Assembly (NCBI GenBank): GCA_003537695.1
Contig: DPRC01000036.1
Span: 1 to 11,859 of the forward strand
Direction: 5' to 3'
DNA length: 11,859 nt
DNA from: Polaribacter sp.
Lineage (GTDB): Bacteria > Bacteroidota > Bacteroidia > Flavobacteriales > Flavobacteriaceae
Position 1 is the stretch's first letter; each line of letters starts with the position of its first letter. This document shows positions 1-7,146 of this stretch, piece by piece. The notes beneath the pieces are model-generated. The model saw only the letters and a program-made list of their open reading frames with translations, was not told the origin of the DNA and did not search any database. The position numbers and the translations under genes are program-made.

Positions 1-174
1 AACACCTTCTTTTTTAGAAAGTTTGGATTGAATTGTTTTTGCACAACCAATTTCACAAGTCATGCCTGAGATTGCTAGCGAAACTTTTTCTTTTTTCACC
101 TCTTTGTTTTCTTTGCAGCCTGTTAGGATGCAACACGCAATTGCTATTGAGAAAAATAGTTTTTTAATGGTCAT
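1..174 (-). CDS. Heavy-metal-associated (HMA) domain lipoprotein, C-terminal part outside window
   Basis: The first 58 codons are present, starting at ATG 174-172 on the minus strand and still open at the window edge. The N-terminus is a lipoprotein signal: charged MTIKK, a hydrophobic run, then lipobox L17-T-G-C20, so the mature protein should be lipid-anchored at Cys20. A short Lys/Glu-rich linker (21-30) follows, then the beginning of a ferredoxin-like HMA fold with G37-M-T-C-E-I-G-C44 and a helix ending near GV58. HMA domains bind soft metals (Cu, Zn, Hg) through a Cys pair, usually spaced CX2C; here the two Cys are three residues apart (C40, C44). The likely role is binding or delivery of a metal in the envelope; which metal cannot be told. 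It is divergent from the EamA gene, and a good promoter lies 26 bases upstream of the ATG. The lipobox and the HMA start are clear; the rest of the protein is unseen. Confidence 0.8.
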   Translation of the reverse strand, partial: MTIKKLFFSIAIACCILTGCKENKEVKKEKVSLAISGMTCEIGCAKTIQSKLSKKEGV

Positions 175-199
175 AATATTTAATGATTAAGTGATTGTG

Positions 200-231
200 C
201 AAATTTATTAATAATCAGGTTGATATTTCAA
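200..231 (-). promoter_or_regulatory. Bacteroidota-type promoter of the HMA lipoprotein gene
   Basis: On the minus strand TTG (231-229) is followed after 21 bases by TAAATTTG (207-200), an exact TAnnTTTG -7 element, and then by CACAATC. This fits the sigma-ABfr type promoter of Bacteroidota (TTG, 19-21 bases, TAnnTTTG). Transcription would begin near 190-196 and leave a leader of about 15-22 bases before the ATG at 174. Confidence 0.6.
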
Positions 232-248
232 TAAATAGAAGACTTTTG

Positions 249-256
249 TACCTTGA
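249..256 (+). promoter_or_regulatory. Weak -7-like element in front of the EamA gene
   Basis: TACCTTGA resembles TAnnTTTG with one T missing. TTTC at 226-229 sits exactly 19 bases upstream in place of TTG, and a true TTG at 220-222 is too far away (26 bases). If it is real, the transcript would start only a few bases before the ATG at 267. This is a tentative call. Confidence 0.3.
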
Positions 257-266
257 AAAAATATTT

Positions 267-1142
267 ATGAAAGATCAACATAAAAAATGGTTGTATTTTA
301 GTCTGCTTTGCCTTGTTTGGGGGAGTTCTTTTATTTTAATGAAAAAAGCCTTATTAGGGGTCACGCCGATTCAATTGGGTGCCTTAAGGATGATTTTTAC
401 TGCTATATTTTTACTTTTAGTAGCATTTCCGTCTTTAAAAAAAATTCAACAAAAACATTATAAATATATTTTTTATACTGCAATTACAGGGACTTTTATT
501 CCTGGATTTTTATTTGCCTTTGCCATTACAAATATAGACAGTTCTATTGTGGCGATTTTAAACTCCCTAACCCCTTTTAATACCTTAATTTTTGGTGCTT
601 GGGTCTTTGGGTTTGCTTTTAAAAGAAGCCAGTTGTTCGGTATATTAATTGGTTTAGCAGGAACCTTACTACTGATATTAAAGGGAGCAGATTTAAATCC
701 GAATCAAAATTATTGGTATGCTTTACTAATAATTATAGCATCTGTGGGTTACGCGTTTAATGCAAACATCGTGAAGAAACATTTAAATGATTTAAACGCA
801 CTTTCTATTGTAACTGGTAATTTTTTATTATTGTTAGTTCCAGCGTTTGTTGTTTTAAGCTTTACGGAGTTCTTTACTACGTTTGATTTGGAAAATAACG
901 TACTTACGAAATCTTTGGGATATGTTGCAATTTTATCAATAGTAGGCACTGGAATTGCAAAGACTATTTACAACAAGCTGGTACATATTTCGGATCCCGT
1001 TTTTTCCTCTTCTGTGACGTATATAATTCCTTTAGTAGCCATTTTTTGGGGTGTTTTAGATGGGGAGAAATTAAGTGTACTTCAGGTTGTTGGTGGTATT
1101 ATTATTCTTTTGGGGGTTTATTTAGTGAATCGAAAGAAGTGA
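267..1142 (+). CDS. DMT-superfamily permease (EamA family)
   Basis: This is an inner-membrane permease of the drug/metabolite transporter superfamily, 291 residues from the chosen ATG, the usual family size. It shows about ten hydrophobic helices as two EamA repeats, roughly residues 6-137 and 148-290. Typical family stretches are WGSSF near residue 18 (start of repeat 1), SLTPFNTLIFGAW near 100-112 (end of repeat 1), and TYIIPLVAIFWG followed by GGIIILLGVYLV in the last two helices. A longer frame starts at TTG 195, but its extra 24 residues are not hydrophobic or family-like, overlap the divergent promoter, and precede a normal MKDQHKKW start, so ATG 267 is preferred. The substrate cannot be predicted; members export amino acids, metabolites or drugs. 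The gene stands alone and converges on the M16 pair, sharing a bidirectional terminator with it. Confidence 0.9.
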   Translation: MKDQHKKWLYFSLLCLVWGSSFILMKKALLGVTPIQLGALRMIFTAIFLLLVAFPSLKKIQQKHYKYIFYTAITGTFIPGFLFAFAITNIDSSIVAILNSLTPFNTLIFGAWVFGFAFKRSQLFGILIGLAGTLLLILKGADLNPNQNYWYALLIIIASVGYAFNANIVKKHLNDLNALSIVTGNFLLLLVPAFVVLSFTEFFTTFDLENNVLTKSLGYVAILSIVGTGIAKTIYNKLVHISDPVFSSSVTYIIPLVAIFWGVLDGEKLSVLQVVGGIIILLGVYLVNRKK

Positions 1143-1235
1143 GTGCTATTTTTAATAGACAGCCTTTAAGAAAAAAGGAATCGTTTAGTGTAGCGGGCAG
1201 TTCGAACACCTTTGTAAATGCTCGATTTAAAACAT

Positions 1236-1272
1236 AAAAAAGAGTCAAAACATATTGTTTTGACTCTTTTTT
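1236..1272. terminator. Bidirectional intrinsic terminator between EamA and M16 genes
   Basis: This is a perfect inverted repeat: AAAAAAGAGTCAAAACA (1236-1252), loop TAT, and the exact complement 1256-1272. The A-run before and T-run after the core make it work on both strands. It lies about 95 bases after the EamA stop and about 25 bases after the stop of the minus-strand M16 gene, so it should end both convergent transcripts. Confidence 0.9.
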
Positions 1273-1295
1273 GTACTTTTTTGCTTGTGCTTTTG

Positions 1296-3344
1296 TTACT
1301 TAAAGTCTTCGTCAGAAACGCCTTCATTTACTTTAATTTCTTGCACTACGAAATCTAAATTCATAGGACCCGATTTTATACCAATAGCATGCGGAAACTT
1401 CACTCCGCTTACTTCCTTGTAGTCAGAAAAAACAGTGGGTGTTTTCACTTCTTTTCCGTCAGGCGACTTATTAGTTTTCACTTGTTTCACTTTCAGACCG
1501 GAAGTCATGTCATAATAAGCTTCAGTATCATTAAATTTTAAAACAATGGCATTTTTACCTTCTAAAGGTTCAATTCGAAGCAATTCTCCAGTGCCGTATG
1601 CCAAATCAACAAAAATGGCCATTTCTAATTTTGCCTTGTTCACTTGCTCTTCGGTCATGTCTTTCTTTTGTCCTCGTGCATTTGTATATCCTGTAGTTCC
1701 GTTAAAAACAGTTTTTTGCATGCTATTGCCCATTACTGAAATATCTTGTGAAGTTTTATTAGGTGCAGCTTTTTTCATCGTCATCACTAAAGGAGTTCCT
1801 TGAATGGTTGCATTTGCAACAGTCATGGTTGTTTTAACAGCCATCACTTTATCTTTACCACCAATAGCAGCGATGTATTTATCAACTACATTTTCTGCAG
1901 TCATTCCTTCAGGAATTGGCAATGTCATTGCTGGCTTCTCTGTTGGGTTTCCATCTACATCAAAATAATTGATTATATAATCTGTTTTCTCTAGATTGTC
2001 AAGCACATCAATTCCTTTTCCAGTAATAATGATTCTTGCTTTATCGCCAGTAAAATAGTTGATTGCAGCATTTTGAACTTCTTCCAGTGTTACTGATTTT
2101 ATCTTTTGAATATAGCTTTCATAGAAGTTTATTGGTAAATTATAACGCTCAATATTTAAAGCGAAATTTGCCACTGTTCTTGGTTTTTGAACATCCATTA
2201 CAAAATTACCAACATAAGACTCTTTGGCGTTTCTAAGCTCTTCTGCGCTTACCGTTTGATATCTAATTTTATTAATTTCTTTTTGTAATTCTACAACAGC
2301 ACTATCTGTCACCATATTTCTAACGCTGGCGCTCGCTTTAAAAGTTCCAACATATCTACTTTGACTTAGATTGGAATAAGAACCATAGGTATAGCCTTTG
2401 TCTTCTCTTAGGTTCATAAACAAACGCGCAGTTCCACCTCCACCAAGAATTTTGTTGGCTAATAAAGCGGCATAATAGTCTGTATCTCCTAAAGTTATAT
2501 CTACTGTATTGATAATTGCAATTTCAGATTGTACTGCATTATCCATGTTTATAAAGTCAATTTCTGCGGTTGCTAAAGTTGGAACTTCAGGCATGGTATA
2601 CTCAGGAATTTCTCCTGCTTTCCAATCTGCAAATAAACGATTTACAAGTTTTTTAGTTTCCTTGATATCAATGTCTCCTTCAATTACTAAAATCGCATTA
2701 TTCGGCTTTAGGTAGGTGTTGTAATTATTTTTTACATCCGCTAGGGTAATTCTTTTCACACTCTCTTTTGATGTAAATTCACCATAAGGATGGCTTCTAC
2801 CATATGTTAATACATTTTCTACGCGCCTTGCTACACTAGTTACGCTTTTTTCGTTAGATTTTAATCCATCTAAAGTAAGCTGTACTTCTTTGTCAAACTC
2901 TTCTTGGGAGAACGTTGCATTTTTAATTCCATCTGCCATAAGAGCCAGTATTTCAGGAAAATACTTTTCTAAAGAAGATGCAAAACCTCCAGCGCTATAA
3001 AAGTTTACACTCGCTCCTAAAAAATCCACCTTTTCATTGAATTCATCTTTCGTTATGCTCGGGGTTCCTCTACCAAGCAAGCTCCCCATCATTCCAGAAA
3101 CACCTGCGATTTCACCTTCAAAATAAGGTTTATTATCGATGGATAAGTTTGCAGAAACTCTGGGTAATTTATGGTTTTCTACCATAATTACTTTTAAGCC
3201 ATTGGGCATATTAAATTTTACAGGGACTCCCAACTTTACAACTGGGTCTGGTCCTGCTTTTGGCATTGTACTTCTATCTATCTGTGCACTTGTACTAATT
3301 GTTGCTACAAAAAGGACAAGGATTGCTAAAATTTTTGTTTTCAT
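1296..3344 (-). CDS. Secreted M16-like protein, zinc site lost, with C-terminal LolA-like domain
   Basis: 682 residues. A Sec signal peptide ends near A20-Q21. Residues about 40-460 are an M16B (insulinase/processing-peptidase-like) fold of two homologous halves. The zinc motif is gone: where the upstream neighbour has HFFEH, this protein has G84-M-M-G-S88, and the distal Glu position is Thr157. It keeps the substrate-side Arg/Tyr of the second half (R313...Y320 in LREDKGYTY). Bacterial M16B enzymes often work as a catalytic subunit plus a dead subunit that supplies this Arg/Tyr, so this is probably the partner of the protein encoded 44 bases upstream. Residues about 480-682 form an extra beta-rich region resembling LolA-type lipoprotein-carrier domains (tentative, from sequence style). 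Expected location: periplasm. The two genes read as one transcript ending at the 1236-1272 terminator. The substrate is unknown. Confidence 0.88.
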   Translation of the reverse strand: MKTKILAILVLFVATISTSAQIDRSTMPKAGPDPVVKLGVPVKFNMPNGLKVIMVENHKLPRVSANLSIDNKPYFEGEIAGVSGMMGSLLGRGTPSITKDEFNEKVDFLGASVNFYSAGGFASSLEKYFPEILALMADGIKNATFSQEEFDKEVQLTLDGLKSNEKSVTSVARRVENVLTYGRSHPYGEFTSKESVKRITLADVKNNYNTYLKPNNAILVIEGDIDIKETKKLVNRLFADWKAGEIPEYTMPEVPTLATAEIDFINMDNAVQSEIAIINTVDITLGDTDYYAALLANKILGGGGTARLFMNLREDKGYTYGSYSNLSQSRYVGTFKASASVRNMVTDSAVVELQKEINKIRYQTVSAEELRNAKESYVGNFVMDVQKPRTVANFALNIERYNLPINFYESYIQKIKSVTLEEVQNAAINYFTGDKARIIITGKGIDVLDNLEKTDYIINYFDVDGNPTEKPAMTLPIPEGMTAENVVDKYIAAIGGKDKVMAVKTTMTVANATIQGTPLVMTMKKAAPNKTSQDISVMGNSMQKTVFNGTTGYTNARGQKKDMTEEQVNKAKLEMAIFVDLAYGTGELLRIEPLEGKNAIVLKFNDTEAYYDMTSGLKVKQVKTNKSPDGKEVKTPTVFSDYKEVSGVKFPHAIGIKSGPMNLDFVVQEIKVNEGVSDEDFK

Positions 3345-3388
3345 AATTGGTGTTATATTTTAAGAAATCAATCAACGATTTAATTATA

Positions 3389-4702
3389 TTATTTTGTTTT
3401 CGGTAAATATTCTAGAATTAAGCGCTGATTAGGATTTAGATATTTTTTGGCTACCGCTTGAATTTCTTCCCTCGTGATGGATCTGTAGATGTCAATCTCA
3501 GAATTAATTAAATTGGTGTCTCCGTATAATACATGGTAGCGCGCTAAAGAATTTGCTACCCCTTCTACACTTGAATTTGAGTTCACATAGTTATTCTCAA
3601 ATTGATTTTGTAGTTTTTGATAAGACCTGTCTGAAATTAACTCTGTTTGCATAATTGCAATTTCTTCATCAATTTCTTTAATTAAATCTTCTAGTTTAGT
3701 TTCCCCTTGAGGTAACCCGTATAAAATATAGGTTCCATAGTCTTCCTGACTCGCATTAATAGCGCCTGCCTGAATTGCCATTTTTTTGTTATCAACTAAT
3801 TTTTTATAAAGTACAGAGCTTTTTCCAGTACTTAAGTACGAAGAGATCATGTCTAAAATCCGAGAGTCTCTTGTTTTCATTGAAGGAGTTCTGTAAGCGG
3901 CCATGATCGCTGGGATCTGAATGTTGGGATCATATCCTTTTGCCGTCATCGCCTCTGTAATTGGATCTTCCTGTGGGAAGTTTTTTTCGATTGCTGCTCC
4001 TCTTGGGATAGGACCAAAGTACGCTTTAATCATTTTTTTAGCAATGTCAATATCAATATCACCGGCAACAACTAGCGTTGCATTATTTGGAACATAGAAT
4101 TTTTTGTTAAAAGCAAGAAACTCTGCTAAGGTCGCGGCATCTAAATCTGCCATTTTACCAATAGTAGTTCCCATATACGGGTGCTTTTTAAAGATGTTCT
4201 CCTTTACAAACTCTAAAAATCGAGAATAAGGTTGGTTGTCTACACGCAATCTTTTTTCTTCTTTTACAACCTCATTTTGAGTGTCAACACCTGCTTGCCC
4301 AATAATCGGGTGCAACAAGCGCTCAGATTCCATCCAGAGTCCTAATTCTAACTTATTCGATGGAAATATTTCGTAATAATAGGTTCTGTCATCTGTAGTA
4401 TTGGCGTTGTTTTTTCCACCGTTAGAAGAAACTAATTTAAACCATTCGCCTTTGCCAATATTTTTTGTGCCTTCAAACAACAAATGCTCAAAGAAATGTG
4501 CCATTCCTGTTCTTCCAGGTTGTTCATCTTTAGCACCTACATGGTACATTACAGAAGTTACTACTACTGGGGCAGCTGTGTCTTTATGTAGAATAACGTG
4601 CATGCCGTTATCTAAATCATACTCTTGAAAATCAACTTTTTGGGCATTAGAGTAAAATGCAACCAATAATGCTGAAGCAAGTGTTAAAATACTTTTTTTC
4701 AT
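3389..4702 (-). CDS. Secreted zinc metallopeptidase, M16 family (catalytic subunit)
   Basis: 437 residues, the usual length for a one-chain M16B subunit. The signal peptide is MKKSILTLASALLVAFYSNA with cleavage likely before Q21. The inverted zinc motif is intact: H69-F-F-E72-H73, with the downstream ligand expected at E148 in VVKEEKR. H69, H73 and E148 would bind zinc and E72 would be the base. Glycines and hydrophobics flanking the motif (GMAHFFEHLLFEGT) match active M16 enzymes. The second half (about 200-437) is the second M16 domain. The gene is followed after 44 bases by a dead M16 homologue on the same strand, so the two probably form an active/inactive heterodimer in the periplasm that degrades or processes peptides. 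The start is fixed by the signal peptide; no convincing promoter was found in the A/T-rich upstream sequence (a lone TATTTTTG lies at 4799-4792). Confidence 0.93.
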   Translation of the reverse strand: MKKSILTLASALLVAFYSNAQKVDFQEYDLDNGMHVILHKDTAAPVVVTSVMYHVGAKDEQPGRTGMAHFFEHLLFEGTKNIGKGEWFKLVSSNGGKNNANTTDDRTYYYEIFPSNKLELGLWMESERLLHPIIGQAGVDTQNEVVKEEKRLRVDNQPYSRFLEFVKENIFKKHPYMGTTIGKMADLDAATLAEFLAFNKKFYVPNNATLVVAGDIDIDIAKKMIKAYFGPIPRGAAIEKNFPQEDPITEAMTAKGYDPNIQIPAIMAAYRTPSMKTRDSRILDMISSYLSTGKSSVLYKKLVDNKKMAIQAGAINASQEDYGTYILYGLPQGETKLEDLIKEIDEEIAIMQTELISDRSYQKLQNQFENNYVNSNSSVEGVANSLARYHVLYGDTNLINSEIDIYRSITREEIQAVAKKYLNPNQRLILEYLPKTK

Positions 4703-4880
4703 TTTTTCATTTTTTTAAATTAATATTCAATTGTTCATTAGACGCTTGATAGAATAATATGTTACAAGGTTTCACAAAAATTGTGTGTTCTCAAAAATAG
4801 GAAGAATCTACTAAAAGTAGCATTAGAAAACTTATTTTTTTTTTCGGGGTTTAATCCCCTTGTTTTTTTTCGGAGCAATG

Positions 4881-4910
4881 TTGTAGCTTTCTAAAAAATA
4901 TGTATATTTG
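4881..4910 (+). promoter_or_regulatory. Strong Bacteroidota-type promoter of rplU-rpmA
   Basis: TTG (4881-4883), exactly 19 bases, then TATATTTG (4903-4910), a full match to TTG / N19 / TAnnTTTG, followed by CACCC as often seen in flavobacterial promoters. The start of transcription is expected about 4914-4918, giving a leader of roughly 50-55 bases. It is the best promoter in the window, as expected for ribosomal protein genes. Confidence 0.85.
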
Positions 4911-4915
4911 CACCC

Positions 4916-4937
4916 TCATTTTCAGTAGAGAAAGTGA
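4916..4937 (+). promoter_or_regulatory. Hairpin at the 5' end of the rplU mRNA leader
   Basis: TCATTTTC (4916-4923) pairs with GAAAGTGA (4930-4937) over eight base pairs including one G-U, with loop AGTAGA. It would lie at or within a few bases of the predicted 5' end of the transcript. It could stabilise the mRNA or be part of a ribosomal-protein autoregulatory leader. Both roles are inference; the pairing itself is visible. Confidence 0.4.
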
Positions 4938-4969
4938 ATTAACTAGTAGTAATAAGCAAAACAAATAGT

Positions 4970-5473
4970 ATGTACGCAATCGTAGAGATAGCAGGGCAGC
5001 AGTTTAAAGTTGCAAAAGACCAAAAAGTATACGTTCATCGTTTACAAGGAGAAGCAGGATCAAAAGTTACTTTTGACAATGTTTTTTTATTGGATGATAA
5101 TGGAAGTGTATCTGTTGGCGCCCCAGCTATAGAAGGAGCATCAGTATCAGCTCAAATTTTAAATCACCTAAAAGGTGATAAGGTAATTGTCTTCAAAAAG
5201 AAAAGAAGAAAGGGTTACATTAAGAAAAATGGACACAGACAAGCTTTAACCGAGATTCTAATAGAATCTATTGCTGCTTCAGGTTCTAAAAAAGCAGCTC
5301 CTAAGAAAGCGGCTCCAAAGAAAGAAGAAGTAGTAGCGGTAGCAGCGCCAGCAGTAGCTAGCGATTTAAGTGCAATGACTGTAGCTGAATTAAAAGCCGT
5401 AGCTAAAGAAAAAGGTATCTCAGGATATACTTCTTTAAAGAAAGCGGAATTAATAGAAGCTTTAACGAAATAA
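4970..5473 (+). CDS. rplU: 50S ribosomal protein L21 with C-terminal Rho-N/SAP-like extension
   Basis: Residues 1-102 are a standard bL21, a 23S rRNA-binding protein of the large subunit: MYAIVEIAGQQFKV at the start and the basic signature KKKRRKGYIKKNGHRQ at about 76-91, then LTEILIESI. Ordinary L21 ends about here. This protein continues for 65 residues: a Lys/Ala/Pro linker with a repeated KKAAP unit (103-131), then 132-167, a compact helix-extended-helix pattern (MTVAELKAVAKEKGI, GYTSLKKAELIEAL) resembling the N-terminal domain of transcription terminator Rho and SAP-type nucleic-acid-binding motifs. The tail may add contacts to RNA or DNA; this is inference. Start ATG follows an A-rich leader without Shine-Dalgarno sequence. 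rpmA follows after 29 bases, the conserved L21-L27 pair. Confidence 0.96.
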   Translation: MYAIVEIAGQQFKVAKDQKVYVHRLQGEAGSKVTFDNVFLLDDNGSVSVGAPAIEGASVSAQILNHLKGDKVIVFKKKRRKGYIKKNGHRQALTEILIESIAASGSKKAAPKKAAPKKEEVVAVAAPAVASDLSAMTVAELKAVAKEKGISGYTSLKKAELIEALTK

Positions 5474-5502
5474 AAATTTACAAACTTTAAAACCATAACA
5501 TC

Positions 5503-5763
5503 ATGGCACATAAAAAAGGAGTAGGAAGTTCGAAGAATGGTAGAGAATCAGAATCGAAACGACTAGGAGTAAAAATATTTGGAGGACAAGCTGCAATTGC
5601 AGGGAATATCATTGTTCGTCAAAGAGGTACAACGCACAATCCAGGAGAAAACGTTTACATGGGTAAAGATCATACTTTACATGCAAGAGTTGACGGAGTG
5701 GTTGAGTTTAGAAAGAAAAAAGACAACAGGTCTTACGTTTCTATTACACCTTTTGAAGCTTAA
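5503..5763 (+). CDS. rpmA: 50S ribosomal protein L27
   Basis: 86 residues, normal length. It begins [20 protein letters not shown] and has [12 protein letters not shown] and GKDHTLHA in the usual order. The N-terminal tail of L27 reaches the peptidyl-transferase centre of the ribosome. The tail here starts directly with MAHKKG, so there is no cleaved extension of the kind known in Firmicutes. It is co-transcribed with rplU and ends at a perfect terminator 23 bases after its stop codon. Confidence 0.98.
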   Translation: MAHKKGVGSSKNGRESESKRLGVKIFGGQAAIAGNIIVRQRGTTHNPGENVYMGKDHTLHARVDGVVEFRKKKDNRSYVSITPFEA

Positions 5764-5785
5764 GAAACTAAGTTTTATAAAATAT

Positions 5786-5821
5786 AAAAAAGCACTAACA
5801 TTTATTTGTTAGTGCTTTTTT
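5786..5821. terminator. Intrinsic terminator after rpmA
   Basis: A perfect 15-bp inverted repeat: AAAAAAGCACTAACA (5786-5800), loop TTTATT (5801-5806), complement 5807-5821, ending in a T-run that continues to 5822. It closes the rplU-rpmA transcript. The A-run on the other side would let it act on the minus strand too, but no minus-strand gene ends here. Confidence 0.92.
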
Positions 5822-5843
5822 TCGTTTAGAACTTTCCATTGTG

Positions 5844-5851
5844 TACTTTTA
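5844..5851 (+). promoter_or_regulatory. Possible -7 element of waaA
   Basis: TACTTTTA differs from TAnnTTTG only at the last base, and lies directly after the rpmA terminator where a new promoter is needed. No TTG is found 19-21 bases upstream (the nearest is TTC in the terminator tail at 5821-5823). It ends only 5 bases before the ATG at 5857, so a transcript from here would have almost no leader. Weak call. Confidence 0.3.
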
Positions 5852-5856
5852 CTCAC

Positions 5857-7110
5857 ATGAAATTTGTCTATAATTTTGTGGTTTTTTTGGCGGGAATCAT
5901 CCTGCCTTTGCTTGCTGTGTTTAGTAGGAAAATTAAATTTTTTGTTGCAGGAAGAAGAGAAACATTCTCTAAAATAGCGGTGCTAAAAAATGAGAAAACA
6001 ATTTGGTTTCACGTGGCTTCTTTGGGAGAGTTTGAGCAGGCAAGACCTATTATTGAAGAATTAAAACAGCAGTATAAAAAACATAAAATTTTAGTCACCT
6101 TTTTCTCACCTTCTGGCTATGAGGTAAGAAAAAACTATGCATTAGCAGATGTTGTTTGCTACCTTCCTTTAGATGCTCGTAAAAATGCAGAAAGATTTAT
6201 TAAAGAGGTGAATCCTGAAATGGCAGTTTTTATAAAATATGAGTTTTGGCCCAACTTTTTAAGTGCACTAAAAAAGAAGAATATTAAAACGATTTTAGTT
6301 TCTGGGATTTTAAGAAAAGAGCAATTATTTTTCAAAAGCTATGGTGCTTTCATGAAAAAATCCTTGGCAGCTTTCGACCATTTTTTTGTCCAAGACAGCA
6401 ATTCTAAGCTCTTGTTAAACTCCATAGCTTTTAAGAATGTCACGGTAGCGGGAGATACGCGTTTTGATCGGGTATCAGCGATTATAAAACAAGACAATGC
6501 GTTAGATTTTATTCAGGATTTTAAGGACAGCGCATATACCCTTGTGGCGGGAAGTACCTGGAGAGAAGATGAAGCGTTGCTTGTGCATTACATAAATAAT
6601 ACGGCTACAGCAACCGAGAAGTTTATCATAGCTCCCCACAATATTAAAAGTGATGCCATTTTAGAATTACGGGCACAGATTGATAAGAAAACAGTTTTAT
6701 ATTCTGAATTTAAAAAACCTCAGTTTGTCGGAGATTTGAAAAGCTATCAGGTTTTTATTATCGATACGATTGGTCTTTTAACCAAAGTATATGCTGCTGC
6801 AGATATAGCATATGTTGGTGGAGGCCTAAAAACAGGATTACACAATATATTAGAGCCAGCAACTTTTGGAATTCCCGTGGTTATTGGGAATACATTTGAT
6901 AAATTTAAAGAAGCGGTAGATTTAGTGAAAATAGGAGGTTGTATTGCTATAAAAAATCAAGAAGAATTTACAGAGAACTGTACCCTTCTAAAAAACGACG
7001 AACATTTCAGAAAATTAACCGGAGTGCTCAACAAGAGGTATATTGAGAATCATCTCGGAGCAACAAAGTTAGTAATGAATTATATAACAGTTGCTTTAAA
7101 CGAATTATAG
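5857..7110 (+). CDS. waaA: 3-deoxy-D-manno-octulosonic acid (Kdo) transferase
   Basis: 417 residues. WaaA (KdtA) moves Kdo from CMP-Kdo to the lipid A precursor at the inner face of the inner membrane, the first step of LPS core assembly. One hydrophobic N-terminal helix (about 5-22) is the membrane anchor, followed by AGRRE (31-35). The first GT-B domain holds HVASLGEFEQARP with the likely catalytic base E58. The second holds VAGSTWREDEALL and the CMP-Kdo site VGGGLKTGLHNILEPATFG with PVVIGN after it. A longer frame from TTG 5839 adds six residues; the ATG at 5857 puts a normal anchor at the N-terminus and is preferred. The number of Kdo units added cannot be read from the sequence. It is preceded by the rpmA terminator and followed 36 bases later by moaA, with no terminator seen between. 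Confidence 0.95.
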   Translation: MKFVYNFVVFLAGIILPLLAVFSRKIKFFVAGRRETFSKIAVLKNEKTIWFHVASLGEFEQARPIIEELKQQYKKHKILVTFFSPSGYEVRKNYALADVVCYLPLDARKNAERFIKEVNPEMAVFIKYEFWPNFLSALKKKNIKTILVSGILRKEQLFFKSYGAFMKKSLAAFDHFFVQDSNSKLLLNSIAFKNVTVAGDTRFDRVSAIIKQDNALDFIQDFKDSAYTLVAGSTWREDEALLVHYINNTATATEKFIIAPHNIKSDAILELRAQIDKKTVLYSEFKKPQFVGDLKSYQVFIIDTIGLLTKVYAAADIAYVGGGLKTGLHNILEPATFGIPVVIGNTFDKFKEAVDLVKIGGCIAIKNQEEFTENCTLLKNDEHFRKLTGVLNKRYIENHLGATKLVMNYITVALNEL

Positions 7111-7146
7111 TTTTTGTCAAGTAGAATTTGAAAATCACCCAGTGCA

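Noticed and set aside
1046..1237. Short plus-strand frame overlapping the end of the EamA gene
   Set aside because: Out of frame with the transporter over half its length, with no recognisable features and no start signal.
1274..1283. TACTTTTTTG downstream of the EamA terminator as a plus-strand promoter
   Set aside because: Wrong spacing within the element and no plus-strand gene follows; it lies inside the 3' region of the minus-strand transcript.
4792..4799. TATTTTTG on the minus strand as promoter of the M16 pair
   Set aside because: It matches TAnnTTTG, but no TTG lies 19-21 bases upstream, and such A/T-rich matches are common by chance.
4836..4870. GGGG-TTTAAT-CCCC followed by a T-run, like a plus-strand terminator
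   Set aside because: The stem is only four pairs, and no plus-strand gene ends upstream: the genes on the left run away from it on the minus strand. Probably low-complexity sequence; the T-run plus CGG occurs twice here.
5215..5511. Open frame of 98 codons antisense to rplU
   Set aside because: It is the complement of the Lys/Ala-rich L21 tail; it has no family resemblance and no promoter.
7121..7130. GTAGAATTTG as a moaA promoter
   Set aside because: There is one base too many between TA and TTTG, and no TTG at the right distance; moaA may be read through from waaA.
7111..7146. Molybdenum cofactor riboswitch in front of moaA
   Set aside because: Only 36 bases separate waaA and moaA, with no stable stems; too short for the known Moco RNA motif.
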